From NCBI GenBank assembly GCA_037693485.1, contig CM075344.1, positions 90,555,001 through 90,619,000 of the forward strand: DNA of 64,000 nt. The letters run 5' to 3'. The DNA is from Kitagawia praeruptora. Taxonomy: Eukaryota > Streptophyta > Magnoliopsida > Apiales > Apiaceae. This document shows positions 54,601 through 64,000 of this stretch, in pieces (positions within the stretch are counted from its first letter, which is position 1; each line of letters opens with the position of its first letter). Under the pieces are notes generated by a model, which saw only the letters and a program-made list of their open reading frames with translations, did not search any database and was not told the origin of the DNA. Both the position numbers and the translations under genes were made by a program.

Positions 54601-55001
54601 ACTGAGTTGAAATCAGCTATGTAAACATTTCCTTTTCTAAAGCCTGTCAGAACCACATTGTTGTTTTCCTTGGTAGAAACAACACAGGCTTCTTTAGTGA
54701 ACTTTACTTCATAGTCTTTGTCACAAATCTGACTGACACTCAGCAAATTATGCTTCAAACCTTCAACTAAAGCCACTTCTTCAATGATGACATTGTCCTT
54801 TGTAATCAAGCCATATCCCTTAGTATATCCTTTGCTGTCATCTCCAAAGGTAATTCTAGGGCCAGCTTCCTCCTTGAACTCTGTGAGCAGGGTTGAATCT
54901 CCTGTCATATGCCTAGAGCATCCACTGTCTAGGTACCATAGATTCCTCTTATTTCCCTGCACACATTCCAAAATACAAATCAAGTTGATTTTGGTACCCA
55001 A
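51621..55001 (-). CDS. pol: Copia Pol polyprotein of element 2
   Basis: 1126 codons, uninterrupted. In order: aspartic protease WYLDSGCSRHMTGD (residues about 22-35); gag-pre-integrase HKKLSHLNFKVMNDLV; integrase core LHMDLFGPVN, IRSDNGTEFKN, QQNGVVERKNRTLIEAARTM (D, D, E); a variable linker of repeated ASVDR(Q/H) (residues about 495-535); RT with WVLKNKTDENG, VYQMDVKSAFLNGELEEEVY, ALYGLKQAPRAWYD and catalytic QIYVDDIIFGST; RNase H with SDADYAGCRIDRKSTTG, STAKAEYIAAGSC and DNTSAIAITENPVQHSRTKH. All catalytic residues are present. No ATG lies at the start of the frame; the first codon counted is TTG, so pol is probably made as a Gag-Pol fusion by -1 frameshifting or splicing. Confidence 0.95.
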   Translation of the reverse strand: MGTKINLICILECVQGNKRNLWYLDSGCSRHMTGDSTLLTEFKEEAGPRITFGDDSKGYTKGYGLITKDNVIIEEVALVEGLKHNLLSVSQICDKDYEVKFTKEACVVSTKENNNVVLTGFRKGNVYIADFNSVCSESITCLFSKVSKDESWLWHKKLSHLNFKVMNDLVRKDLARGIPQLEFIKDGLCDVCQLGKQKKSSFKSKTESSIVKPLQLLHMDLFGPVNVMSISKKKYCLVIVDDFSKFTWTFFLHSKDCASEIIINHLRLVNNGSEVKIQRIRSDNGTEFKNSTMKIFCEENGIVHEFSAARTPQQNGVVERKNRTLIEAARTMLSESRLPTYFWAEAVSTACFTQNISLINQARGMTPYQLFTNKKPTLAFLHVFGCKCFVLRNHGDNLGKFEAKADEAIFVGYAAGKAYRVYNLRTNIVMESVHVVFDDQKILGLNDEGFHEKLRFENEVEGRMYIDDDEENEDHDLGNSPRVAGPTRSDANTGNEASVDSHTRASDASVDRHSHASVDRQNGASVDRQNDASVNSQLHNSARTTNSGGVSQSQNSISNQQDHAHSDEATSSRSNLPPSRKWTRDHPFELIIGDSNSRVQTMRATQEECLYSSFLSQEEPKKVEDALLDPDWVLAMQEELNQFERNKVWKLVPKPDDRGIIGTKWVLKNKTDENGIIVRNKARLVAKGYSQEEGIDFDETFAPVSRLEAIRIFLAYAVHANFKVYQMDVKSAFLNGELEEEVYVHQPPGFEDPEFPEYVYLLLKALYGLKQAPRAWYDTLSQFLLENHFTRGTVDKTLFHRNINGSSILVQIYVDDIIFGSTDEKLCKKFAKLMQSRYEMSMMGELTYFLGLQVKQVNEGIFISQTKYIYDLLKKFDLMDCASAKTPMATATKLELNTKEKSVDISSYRGMVGSLLYLTASRPDIMFSTCLCARFQADPRESHLIAIKRIFRYLKGTPNLGIWYPRDSGFDLIGYSDADYAGCRIDRKSTTGSGQFLGNRLVSWFSKKQKSVSTSTAKAEYIAAGSCYAQILWMKNQLIDYGLKIEKIPIFCDNTSAIAITENPVQHSRTKHIDIKYHFIREHVMNGTVEMHFVPSEMQLADIFTKPLDESSFTRLVGELGMLNFS

Positions 55002-57409
55002 GTTTCCTTGGGTCCTTTCTTGTTAGCCTTTGGTTTTACACTCTTAACAATCTTCACTTTGGGTGTAGATGCTTGAGTGATAGGTTTTGACAGATGCTCA
55101 TTTGCATAAATATTTGATGCATGCATTTGTGGAAAATTGGCATACATATTATCCATGCTAGGAATGCTCCATGACATTTGTGGCATATTCACAGATTGAA
55201 AATAAGGATTAGGCACATATGGCATGTTCACATATGGATTTGAAAAACTAGCATTTTGATACAAACCAGGCATTGCAGGCATACTTGGCATAGATTGAGG
55301 TACATGAACAGAAGTCCTTTTAACAGACTTGCAATTAGAAGATAGGTGATTGACACTATTGCAATTACCACAAGTTTTCCTAGGAGCAAACTTGTCAGGA
55401 GAATAATTGTTTTTCTTGTTAATGCCTATCTTACCATTCCTGTTCTTTTTCTTTTTACCCTCAGTCTCTACCTTTTCATTAACTGATTTACCAACAGCCT
55501 TTTTGTTAAGTAAATCACCTGCCTTAGCCTTCTCACTTGATTTGGCTTGGCTACTTTCACCAGAAACAAAGTTCTTGGCTACTGGACCATACTGATTATT
55601 CAGTTTCTTGAGTTCCTTCTTACTAACAGACTTTTTGCTAGTCGACGGATACCTCTCATCCGTTGATGGTTCATCTGTCAACGGATGATCACTATCCGTT
55701 GATTCACAATTAGTCTCTAGATCCTTAAGGCAAGGTTCTAGCTCCTTTTTCTTTTGAGTCCAGGTATCCCTCACAAATGATTCTATTCCCTGGACTTCTA
55801 TTATGTTTTGAGAAATATTCCTACAACTTTGAAATTTAGCAATTATTCATTGTTCTTTTTCAAGCTGGTCTCTCAAAATCAGTTCTCTTTTTAACACAGC
55901 TTCAAGTTCACTTTTAGCATTATTGCAATCAACTCTCATTTTCTCAAATTCTAGAAGTTGAATTTCTAGAACTGCATTTCTATCACTTAAGAACTGATTA
56001 GTTTCTTTGATCCTATTGTTCTCTTTAGTAAGTGATTTAAGAGTAACACTCAAGTGATATAGTTCAGTAGACATATCATCTATAACACTATTGCATTTCT
56101 CTTTGGTGAGCTCAGAGAGATTAGTAGAAAATACCTGATTGCTAGCTGAACTTGCTTCCTGCTCAGAGTCAGCCATTAATGCAAGGTTGACAAACTCAGC
56201 ATCATCATCAGAATGATTTCCATCAGCAGCCCAGTCATACTCTTGGGTCATGAATGCCTTTCCTTTCTGTCTGAGAAGATCAAAATATTTCTTCTTGTAG
56301 TCAACAGTTTCAATTGGCTTTCCCTTGTTCTCTGATCTAGGCTTCCTACATTCACTTATCATGTGACCAGTAATTCCACAATTGTAGCATTTAATTTTGG
56401 ATTTATCCACATAGTTGCTTGTAGAAAAATCCTTGTTAAATGGCTTGGTCACCCCAGAGTTTCTTCTGAATTTTAGCTTAGAGAATCTCCTAGATAGAAA
56501 GGCTAAATGCTCATCTATCTCATCCAATTCATCCTGCTGAAGGACACTCATTTCTTCAGACACCTTTTCCTTGCTTTTGCTTGATTCTGCTCTACCTTCA
56601 CAAACCTCCCTGTTTGGTGTAGATTTAGCAGCTTCAGTCCTCTTCTCCTCCTTCTGCTCCAAGTTGGCAACAAGTGCAACTGACCCACTTTTCTTTTGGG
56701 CCTTCTCAATTTCTTCATCCTGCTCCATTTCTAGTTCATATGTCTTTAAAGTTCCATAGAGCCTTTCAAGAGTAAATGACTTGTACTCTTGAGTGTTTCT
56801 TAGAGAAACAGTCATAGGCTTCCACTCTTTGGGCAGTGATCTCAGAAATTTGAGATTAGAATCTTTCACTTGGTAGATTCTTCCATACAGTTTCAAGCCA
56901 TTCAGTAGCTTTTGAAATCTACTGAATGTATCATTCAATGTCTCTCCATTCTTGAAATGGAAGTGCTCATACTGTTGGATCAGTAGCTGCATCTTGTTTT
57001 CCCTTACCTGTTCTATACCTTCACAAAGGGTTTGAACAATGTCCCATACTTCCTTGGCGGTAGTACAGTTGATAACATTGTCAACCATGTCTGTTTCTAA
57101 ACCATTGAACAGAATATTCATGGTCTTTTTATCTTTGTGGACTTCTGTAACATCCTCAGTGCTCCACTCAGAAACAGGTTTTGGAATGTAAGTGTCTGGT
57201 GTATCTGCAGCAAGACCAACTCTTGAAGCAGCCTTCATTGGAACATGAGGACCCTTCTCAATGCAATCTACAAAGCCTACATCAATAGACATGAGATGTA
57301 GACGCATTTTTACTTTCCAGTGAAAGTAATTTTCTCTATCAAGAACCGGTATCTTCACTCCATAATCCTTCTTAGACATGTTGTAAGTGTGTTGATCTTT
57401 AAACTTCAA
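54980..57409 (-). pseudogene. gag: Copia Gag of element 2, one in-frame stop
   Basis: Starts MKFKDQHTYNMSKKDYGVKI. Open to 55847, a single TGA (about 55844-55846), then open in the same frame to 54980. The Gag core shows FNGLETDMVDNVINCTTAKE and QQYEHFHFKNGETLNDTFSR. There are two CCHC-type knuckles: CYNCGITGHMISECRKP and, after the stop, CGNCNSVNHLSSNC. Acidic and coiled-coil segments lie between. The region around 55640-55700 has two inverted pairs of the TCAACGGAT word within the reading frame. With the stop suppressed, Gag would be about 810 residues. Confidence 0.9.
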
Positions 57410-57424
57410 ATATATTAGAAGCTT

Positions 57425-57436
57425 GCTCTGATACCA
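57425..57436 (-). promoter_or_regulatory. Primer binding site, initiator tRNA-Met, element 2
   Basis: TGGTATCAGAGC on the minus strand, two bases inside the 5' LTR, identical to element 1. Confidence 0.93.
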
Positions 57437-57438
57437 AT

Positions 57439-58421
57439 TGTTATTCCCAGATTATACACTTGTATAATTGTAGAAGGGGGGTTGAATACAATTCTTGATA
57501 ATTATAAATTTCTTATAAAAACCACAGAAATCTATAAGGAAATAATTGCTGAATAGAAATGGTTCACAAACACATAAAAATCAGGTGGTTAAATGTACCA
57601 CCTGAGACTTTTATTTGAAGAAAACTCTGTGATACAAATGTACACAGCTTCTGTTTTTACAACTCTTTGCTTCTAAAGATATTCAAGAAACCCTAAGCAA
57701 ATATGTCTGTTTTCTTAATCTCTAAAGAGTTGCTACACTTGGTTATATATCCCAAGTTTACAAGTACTACATGAATAAGATAATATTAATCTAATTCAAG
57801 TTGACTTGCTACTCCACTCCAAATCCACATGTAGCCGAAAGGTTGTCCTTGTGAACAGATATGTCCCCTGCACCTTTCTTGTATGTACTGTGTAAATGGA
57901 ATGCTTCTTTCTTCTGTGTTTCCAAAGTATGGCTGCCACACTGCTTTTTATACCCACTATCAACCCATGTGATCTGTCAGTCAAACCTGTCCTTATCAAC
58001 TGCTAATCCTTAGCTAGCATAGGATAAAGTGATAATGATTATCCGTTGATGTTGTGCACAGTTATCCGTTGATGGTAGTTTGAGCTGTATCCGTTGATAG
58101 AGTAGATTTGAGTTGTATCCGTTGATAGAGCTCTGTTCTTATCCGTTGATACACTTTCACTTAGACAGAATTACATAGCATAGCTTATTTACAATTGGCT
58201 ACCCTATTCTGCCTATCCATTGATGGTCAACATGACTCTGAACAAAAACACTATCAACTGATAAATAGAGATATTGCAGTATGCTACAAAACCTCATCCG
58301 TTGATGAGCTACCTGTCAACGAATATAGTTATAAAGTCTTATCCGTTGACAGTTACAAAACTTGACTTATACAATTTTGCTTGAATGTTAAGTTATCATC
58401 AACTACAACATATTCCTAACA
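57439..58421 (-). repeat. 5' LTR of copia element 2
   Basis: Nearly identical to 45501-46486, with the same ATCCGTTGA word cluster in U3 (about 58040-58350). Confidence 0.95.
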
Positions 58422-58521
58422 GTTTTCCAACCTGGTTGTATCGACAGTCGGGGTTTGTCTCGGCTGTGATATGTTCAATTGAATGAAACTTGCTTTATTT
58501 TTTGGCAAAAAAAAAAAAAAT
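58422..58521 (+). mobile_element. LINE 3' end, right part with poly(A)
   Basis: Continuation of the LINE tail interrupted by copia element 2. It contains ATGTTCAATTGAATGAAACT and ends in a run of 14 A (58508-58521). Confidence 0.65.
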
Positions 58522-58564
58522 TACTTTACACAATACAAATACAACAAAGGAAGGATAAACATAC

Positions 58565-58710
58565 CAGTTGGTATTGAAGAAGGAGAAACCGGACCAAGAG
58601 GAAGGCGCTTACGACCTGTTTAACCAAAAAATCAAACATTACAATACAAAGACATCACAAAGTCCATATACAAATACAAACATAACTTGTAAACCTGACT
58701 TATCCATCAT
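58565..58710 (-). pseudogene. RepHel, predicted first exons
   Basis: An ATGATG start (58710-58705) gives MMDKSG, spliced at GTTTAC to a second exon 58565-58615 (GRKRLPLGPVSPSSIPT) ending at GTATGT. Both borders are consensus, and the short basic peptide fits the start of a Helitron RepHel. The next exon would be near 45.2 kb, on the far side of the LINE and copia element. Confidence 0.5.
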
Positions 58711-59760
58711 ACGACAATGAATGATATGAGAAAGAGAGGCTGTTAATATGATAATGCTGGGATAAGATAATTTAAAATCAAGCAAACTGATCTCCTTTCA
58801 TGGAAAAATCAAAGCCACGATAGCACCAATTTGAATTGTAGATCATGGACTGAACAACTGCAACAAAAGAAGAAGAAGAAATCGTCGTGGTAACTGGAGA
58901 GATAAGCACAGAACAAAAATTTGAAATCGATATTATCTTGATTTGGAATATCATAATTCAAATTTGCATGATTGTAGGTTTGAAAAAAGGAAGTTACAAC
59001 TGTTTTTTTTACGTATTGATTGATGGGTAATTATTTGATTTGGATCCGGGTCGGCGGATAGTTGAAAATACATGTAAAATAGACTTAAAAAACCCGCGAG
59101 TAGTATCCGGATGGAAGATGGATCACTAATGGGTCAAAAAGTAATGGAGCGGGTAAAAAAACAAAGGAAATTGATGAATCAACTCATGGATATATCCAAG
59201 ATGCTAAATGGATAATTGATGCTTTTTTTTTTTTTGCAAAAGGATAATTGATGCTTTAAGATTATATAAATACTAAGTAAATTTATGGACAAGTTTGGCT
59301 AAATTTTTAATAAGTTCTTATGAACTTGTTTTCAAATAAAAATTTTATATTTTGATAAATTTTTTTTATATAGAGAAAGAACACCTAGGCAGGCAATCAG
59401 GGAAAGAGAAAGAGGGTGTGGGGGTGTAGTGGCAGCTGGGAAATGACAAGAAATACTTGGCTGGCGTTGTTCCCCATGTGTCTCCTCGTGTAATTTGGTG
59501 ATTAATCAATCAATACAACCGGATTTAATGGTTTTAATTCTATTTTACTAATTCTCCGTTTTTAAATATGTTGTCCATTTTCTCTATACACGTTTGTCAA
59601 TACACATTTTTAATCATTAATATCTTCAATTTCCTATTAGTTTTAAATATAAAAACTTTACTATATTAAAATACTCATAAATACATACAAATTCAACAAG
59701 ATCAATTATGACTATATTTGGTCTTATAGATTAGATTATGCGTAAATAATTTATCTCATT
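58711..59760. other. Presumed Helitron 5' region and PLD upstream DNA
   Basis: AT-rich, no ORF. It should contain the RepHel promoter, the Helitron 5' end and the distal PLD promoter. ATAATTGATGCTTT occurs twice near 59212 and 59245, around a T-run. Confidence 0.4.
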
Positions 59761-59843
59761 CATATTATGAACAGTTCCGATCTATCAAATGAGCAACTTC
59801 CAAGAGAGGGAGGAGTACTGCTGCTGCTGCGGCTTGGCACTCA

Positions 59844-60104
59844 TAGCTACTTCCTCTACAGTTTATTCCAAAACCCCTTTCACAACCATCCCCCCTCTCT
59901 CTCTCTCTCTACTCTCGCTCTCTCCCTCTCTCCCTCTCTATCCCTCGCTCTCTCTCCCACTCTATTAGAGTACTTCCTCTAATAGCTACTTCCTCTACAG
60001 TTTATTCCAAAATCCCTTTCACAACCATCCCCTCTCTCTCTCTCTCTCCCTCTCCCTCCCTCTCTATCCCTCGCTCCCTCTCCCACTCTATTAGAGTACT
60101 TACA
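59844..60104 (+). promoter_or_regulatory. PLD 5' leader, CT-rich, tandemly duplicated
   Basis: Two copies of a 139-bp unit (59844-59982, 59983-60104), each TAGCTACTTCCTCTACAGTT, CAACCATCCCC, a CTCTCT tract and CACTCTATTAGAGTACTT. Pyrimidine-rich leaders of this kind are common in plant 5' untranslated regions and core promoters. No clear TATA box. Confidence 0.65.
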
Positions 60105-63100
60105 ATGACGGATAATTCATCAGACAAGATGATATACCTCCACGGAGACATGGAATTAAGCATACTCCAAGCACGTTCCTTACCAAACATGGACTTAATC
60201 ACGGGCCAAATCACTCGTTGCATCTCTCTCGAATCTTGCCGCGGTGCTCCCTCCGCCGCCGACCGTAAGATCGGTCGCCACCGTCAGATCATCACCAGTG
60301 ATCCTTACGTCACCGTTTCCGTCCCTCAAGCCACCGTGGCTCGTACACGTGTCATCCCCAATTCTCAAAGCCCTAATTGGGATGAACACTTTCACATTCC
60401 TCTTGCTCACCCTGCTATCAATTTAGAATTTCAAGTTAAGGATAATGATGTCTTTGGCGCTGAAGTTATCGGAACTGTTCGTATTCCGGCTGAGACTGTT
60501 GCTAGTGGTGAACTCATTAGTGGTTGGTTTCCGATTATTGCTTCCTCCGGGAAGCCTCCTAAGCCTAATTCCGCGCTTAAGATTGAGTTGAAATTCACTC
60601 CGTGTCACGAGAATCCGCTTTATAAGCACGGCATTGCAGGCGATCCGGATCATTTAGGTGTTAGGCACACCTATTTTCCTCTTAGGAAAGGTTGTCAGGT
60701 TCAGTTGTATCAGGATGCACATATTACGGACGACATCAAGTTTCCGCATATTGAGTTGGATGGTGGGAAGAATTTCGAACAAGGTCATTGTTGGGAGGAT
60801 ATTTGTTATGCTATTTCGGAAGCTCATCATATGATTTATTTGGTTGGTTGGTCCATTTATCACAAAATCAAGCTGGTTAGGGAACCGACTAGGCAATTGC
60901 CACGAGGAGGGGATTTGACTCTCGGAGAACTGCTCAAGTATAAGTCTGAGGAAGGTGTTAGGATCTTGCTGTTGGTTTGGGATGACAAGACTTCCCACAA
61001 GAAGCTCTTCATTAACACGGTGACAAATTTTGTTTCTATTAATAAATGAATTAGTTCAACTTACACCTGCTAACATATTTTTGTAATGTCAACCTTGGAG
61101 ATTGATTTGTAAGATTGTGTACCTGAATTTTTATAGTGTTGCACTCTCATTCATACACATCTTTCTAATTTTTCATGTTATATGCCAAAACTTAAATATA
61201 GCAGACCCATGCTTTATGTTAAGATGGAGTCAACATCTCTTCTTCCGGTCAATTTAATAGCAGCATCCTAATCTCTTTTTGAGTACCTTTTGACATAACT
61301 GAATATGATAATCCTATTACCCTGCCCAATCAATATTTTTCTAAATCCCTTGCTGATCACTTTTGAGTATCCATCAAAATTACTACACTTCCTAGAGATG
61401 CCACCTGAACCAAATTCATTTAAGCGCATCACTCCACCTTTTATAGTTCTATTAAGGGCCATCGTGTGTATAACGGTAGCAATAGTCCTAGCAAAAGAAA
61501 AGCAAGTCAAATATATCACTCCACAATGTATGATAATTTCCTTTACCTGGGAAATTTCTGTCTAGCTCGTGAGCTAGAAGGTTTTAACGGGATACTAGAA
61601 AATTCTCTCATTTAAAGGCACATAATTCTGCCTTTTACCACCAGTGTCTATGACCGTATATAGTATAAAATCTCATCCACACAATATTTAGTAAAGAAAC
61701 GGTGAAGACTTTTTGTTTTGACACTCCGCCTTCTTTAGCATTACCAACGTCACTGAATATCACTTGTTAAGATCATCCAAAAGTCCAGAACTCATTTTAA
61801 GGGATATTAACTAAACTATGGGGGAATGAAATATGATTTGACTTGATATTTTGTAACTGGATTCACGGCTAAATTTGGATTCTGACCAGACACAGATTTT
61901 AATTTCCTTACAAAACTACTTTGATTTAGAACAAATGAAGAGTAGGAAGAATGAAGAAGAGAAAATGTGGAAGTGTGTTGCGTTACTATTCTATGGCCTG
62001 CCTGACGATAGATCCTGGCGACAGAACTGCATTCCGTCTAAGTATTTTTCTTTATCTGAATGTATGATCTTAATTGGTGTACTGGATGTTTGTGTAGGAA
62101 TTTGGTCATATACGTAGGTGAAGGATGTGAGTAATAACCATGGTATATCATGAGTTGTGACACATGAGGCATGTGCCGCATAATTATCTCAAATAGTAGG
62201 TAGTTTTACCCTTAATCTGATTGACAACATCTGATATGGCTGTCCTCGTTCAGTTTGATCTTGCATTCTTACATTATCGTTCATGAAGTTATTTAAATTA
62301 TTAAACATGAGCATAGTTTACGTACATGCCGCATACATATCGAAAGTATAGTTTGACAACTTGCACGTATTTTTAAATCACATTTTGGATATGTAAAACT
62401 AGTACAACTCCGAATGTATTTATCATATGCATATAGATGATGATTTCAATTGACAATGCAGGAAGGAGTGATGCAGACACATGATGAGGAGACCAAGAAG
62501 TTTTTCAAGCATTCATCTGTGACTTGTGTGCTTGCACCTCGTTATGGAAGTAGCAAGCTTGGCTTTCTCAAACAGCAGGCAGGCCTAAATTTCTGATTTG
62601 TAGATACATTGATAATAAACTATGTCATAACACCTTTTGTATGTGGATAAAGCAATAGTTTATACATATATGCGTAAGGACTGTATTATTGTAGTAAGCT
62701 TAAATTTTTATCTCTGTTGATATACCTTAGACAGGACTTTGTTGTAATCTGATTTTATCATTTGTGTATCCATCCCTAGGTCTTAGGAGGACTCATTATA
62801 CTTGCCCTTATTTCTTAATGTTACCTGTTAAGAATATTTCTAGCAAAGATTAAAATTATAATGTGATGGAATTGACATTTTTACAATAGTTACCATTTAT
62901 AACTTGTTTTTATATATTGGTTTATTCTCAAATTGTGCCAATATGCAACCAGAAGATTCACATGTTATAGCGAGATGGAGGGGTGTACATAGAATTGTTC
63001 ATAATTACTTATGACGGTAGATGCATGATTACGATCTTGAACAATGTATTGATAATATGAGAAGTCAAAGCAACTCATCTCTATTATATGTACATATTTG

Positions 63101-64000
63101 ATTTTTGGTTCACCTATTCTAGATAATTTTCATGATCTTAGAGCATCCTTTAGACAGCATAATTGTTAAATAATCTTCTATGGCTTTCTTTGTAGATTGT
63201 TGGAACTGCATTTACACACCATCAGAAGTGTGTGCTTGTAGATACCCAGGCATCTGGTAATAATCGAAAGATTACAGCATTTTTAGGTGGTCTTGATCTG
63301 TGTGACGGTCGGTATGATACGCCCCAGCATCGCATATTCAAAGATCTTGATACTGTATTTGAGGGTGATTACCATCAGCCTACATTCCCAGTAAGTGGTT
63401 CCCCAGTAACTAGTTGGAATTTTTTAGTCCTTTTTTGGGATTTGATGGTTATTGCAAGATTATGATTTTCCACACTTTTTAATGTATGTGTACTCTAGTC
63501 ATATTGCATATTCAAATTGTTTTGCTTCAGTATTTTTTTCTGCATACTTCATCAGTTCATCCCAGTATTGAATATTTTAATTGTTCATATATATCGAGAG
63601 AGGGAGAGGGAGAGGGAGGGAGGAGAGCGAGGGAGGGGGTGAGGGGGAGGTTATCATTCATTGATCCATGTTGTTTCATCTCCAGCGTTCTTTAGATAAT
63701 GCTGATGACAGTATAATCAAAATGAGAAAATTCCATTATCGAGACCAATTACAAGCTTTTTGGCTTTCGCAATAGTATAATTTATCTTGCTCATGGCGTT
63801 TAATTCATACACATCTTTGTCTAAACTTTACTCGAATTTATTGAAATTATTGCTTATGCCACCTTGTCCAGTAATATTATATGTATTTTCTTTACTAGGC
63901 AGGAACGAAGGCTCCAAGACAGCCATGGCATGACTTGCATTGTAGAATAGACGGTCCTGCAGCCTATGATGTCCTCTTGAACTTTGAGCAGCGCTGGAAA
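60105..64000 (+). CDS. PLDdelta: Phospholipase D delta, 5' half (exons 1-4)
   Basis: Hydrolyses membrane phospholipids to phosphatidic acid in plant stress and drought signalling; plasma-membrane associated in Arabidopsis. Exons: 60105-61019, 62462-62578, 63196-63390 and 63899 to the edge, all phase 0. Exon 1 has an N-terminal C2 domain (YLHGDMELSILQARSLPNMD; ITSDPYVTVSVPQATVARTR; PNWDEHFHIPLAHP; EFQVKDNDVFGAEVIGT), then TYFPLRKGCQVQLYQDAH and EAHHMIYLVGWSIYHKIKLV, the start of the catalytic fold. Exon 2: THDEETKKFFKHSS, RYGSSKLGFLKQQ. Exon 3: the first HKD motif, HQKCVLVDT, with ITAFLGGLDLCDGRYDTPQH. Exon 4: GTKAPRQPWHDLHCRIDGPA. The second HKD lies beyond the window. The start is the first ATG after the CT leader and precedes the C2 domain as expected. 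Intron 2 begins GC rather than GT. Family length is about 850 residues; about 442 are here. Confidence 0.95.
61020..62461 (+). other. PLD intron 1 (1.44 kb)
   Basis: GTGACA to ATGCAG. AT-rich; an 80-codon ORF inside (61875-62117) shows no recognisable domain. Confidence 0.85.
62579..63195 (+). other. PLD intron 2 (617 bp), GC-AG type
   Basis: Exon 2 ends CAG and the intron starts GCAGGC; it ends TTTGTAG. The joined protein (LKQQ then IVGTAFTHHQKC) is what the family requires, so the non-canonical GC donor is supported. Confidence 0.75.
63391..63898 (+). other. PLD intron 3 (508 bp) with GAGGGA tract
   Basis: GTAAGT to TTACTAG. It contains a purine microsatellite of GAGGGA-type units at about 63596-63650. 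Confidence 0.88.

Larger units (their letters stand above)
45501..58421 (-). mobile_element. Ty1/copia retrotransposon, element 2, full length
   Basis: 12.9 kb with LTRs of 986 and 983 bp that differ at about a dozen positions by eye (about 1 %), so a recent insertion. From the right: 5' LTR, initiator-Met primer site, gag with one in-frame TGA, an intact-looking 1126-codon pol, a spacer, an additional ORF broken by stops, a polypurine tract and the 3' LTR. Flanking bases are ATTTT (left) and GTTTT (right), a 4/5 match for a target duplication. It interrupts a LINE tail that itself sits in the Helitron RepHel gene. It carries many copies of the word ATCCGTTGA/TCAACGGAT. Confidence 0.95.
22454..59083 (-). 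mobile_element. Autonomous-type Helitron D, disrupted by nested insertions
   Basis: The 3' end on the minus strand is CCGTGTGCGAAGCACGGG, CAATATTG, CTAG (22457-22454) then T. Within it lie a RepHel gene and an RPA1-like gene on the minus strand, the order known for plant Helitrons, plus a B3-domain pseudogene on the plus strand. The first RepHel exons are near 58.7 kb, so the 5' end must lie right of that and left of the PLD leader. TCTATTTTACATG at 59083 (minus) resembles the 5' ends of the smaller Helitrons but is preceded by G, not A; another candidate is TCTCTATATA near 59375. It is split by a gypsy element, a LINE plus copia element, and a 1.95-kb insertion. Confidence 0.75.

Noticed and set aside
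61875..62117. 80-codon ORF in PLD intron 1
   Set aside because: No domain, inside a well-supported intron.

Overview
The window is plant nuclear DNA, probably from a eudicot with a large, AT-rich, transposon-filled genome. The only recognisable host gene is the 5' half of a phospholipase D delta gene at the right end (60105 to the window edge, plus strand). Its exons read cleanly through the C2 domain and the first HKD motif. Almost everything else is mobile DNA, much of it nested. The exact species cannot be read from the sequence.

Left part (1-17.3 kb). A minus-strand Ty1/copia element (1-8451, 3' end outside the window) has a large gag, a pol that has lost most of its reverse transcriptase, and an extra ORF downstream of pol. 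It appears to lie inside a minus-strand element with a 2.3-kb LTR and no coding capacity that I can see (8452-14064). Next come degraded retroelement sequence with a gag remnant (14065-15560) and a copia-type solo LTR with a 5-bp target duplication (15984-17341).

Middle part (17.6-59 kb). Several non-autonomous Helitrons (17655-22421) carry the canonical CCGTGC/GCACGG hairpin plus CTAG or CTAA at their 3' ends. An autonomous-type Helitron follows on the minus strand, with its 3' end at 22454 and its 5' end near 59 kb. It holds, in transcriptional order, a RepHel gene (HUH/two-tyrosine Rep plus PIF1-like helicase; exons from 58.7 down to 30.5 kb), an oppositely oriented multi-B3 (REM-like) pseudogene (24.9-29.5 kb) and an RPA1-like gene (23.1-24.8 kb). 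It has been hit by a Ty3/gypsy element with two RNase H domains (31096-38948, TSD CCAGG), which itself holds a solo LTR (34532-36184, TSD GTTGG); by a LINE tail with poly(A) that was then hit by a full-length young copia element (45501-58421); and by a 1.95-kb insertion in the B3 region flanked by 8-bp direct repeats. Without these insertions the Helitron would be roughly 13-14 kb.

Right part (59.1-64 kb). A CT-rich, tandemly duplicated 5' leader precedes the PLD delta exons.

The most interesting signal is that each copia family carries its own short, often palindromic DNA word, repeated many times. ATCCGTTGA/TCAACGGAT marks the element at 45.5-58.4 kb and TCCTGATG/CATCAGGA the one at 1-8.4 kb. 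The words sit in the same places in both elements: U3 next to the TATA box, the pol-to-extra-ORF spacer, and the integrase-RT linker. They are read in different protein frames, so the DNA word rather than the peptide seems to be what is maintained.
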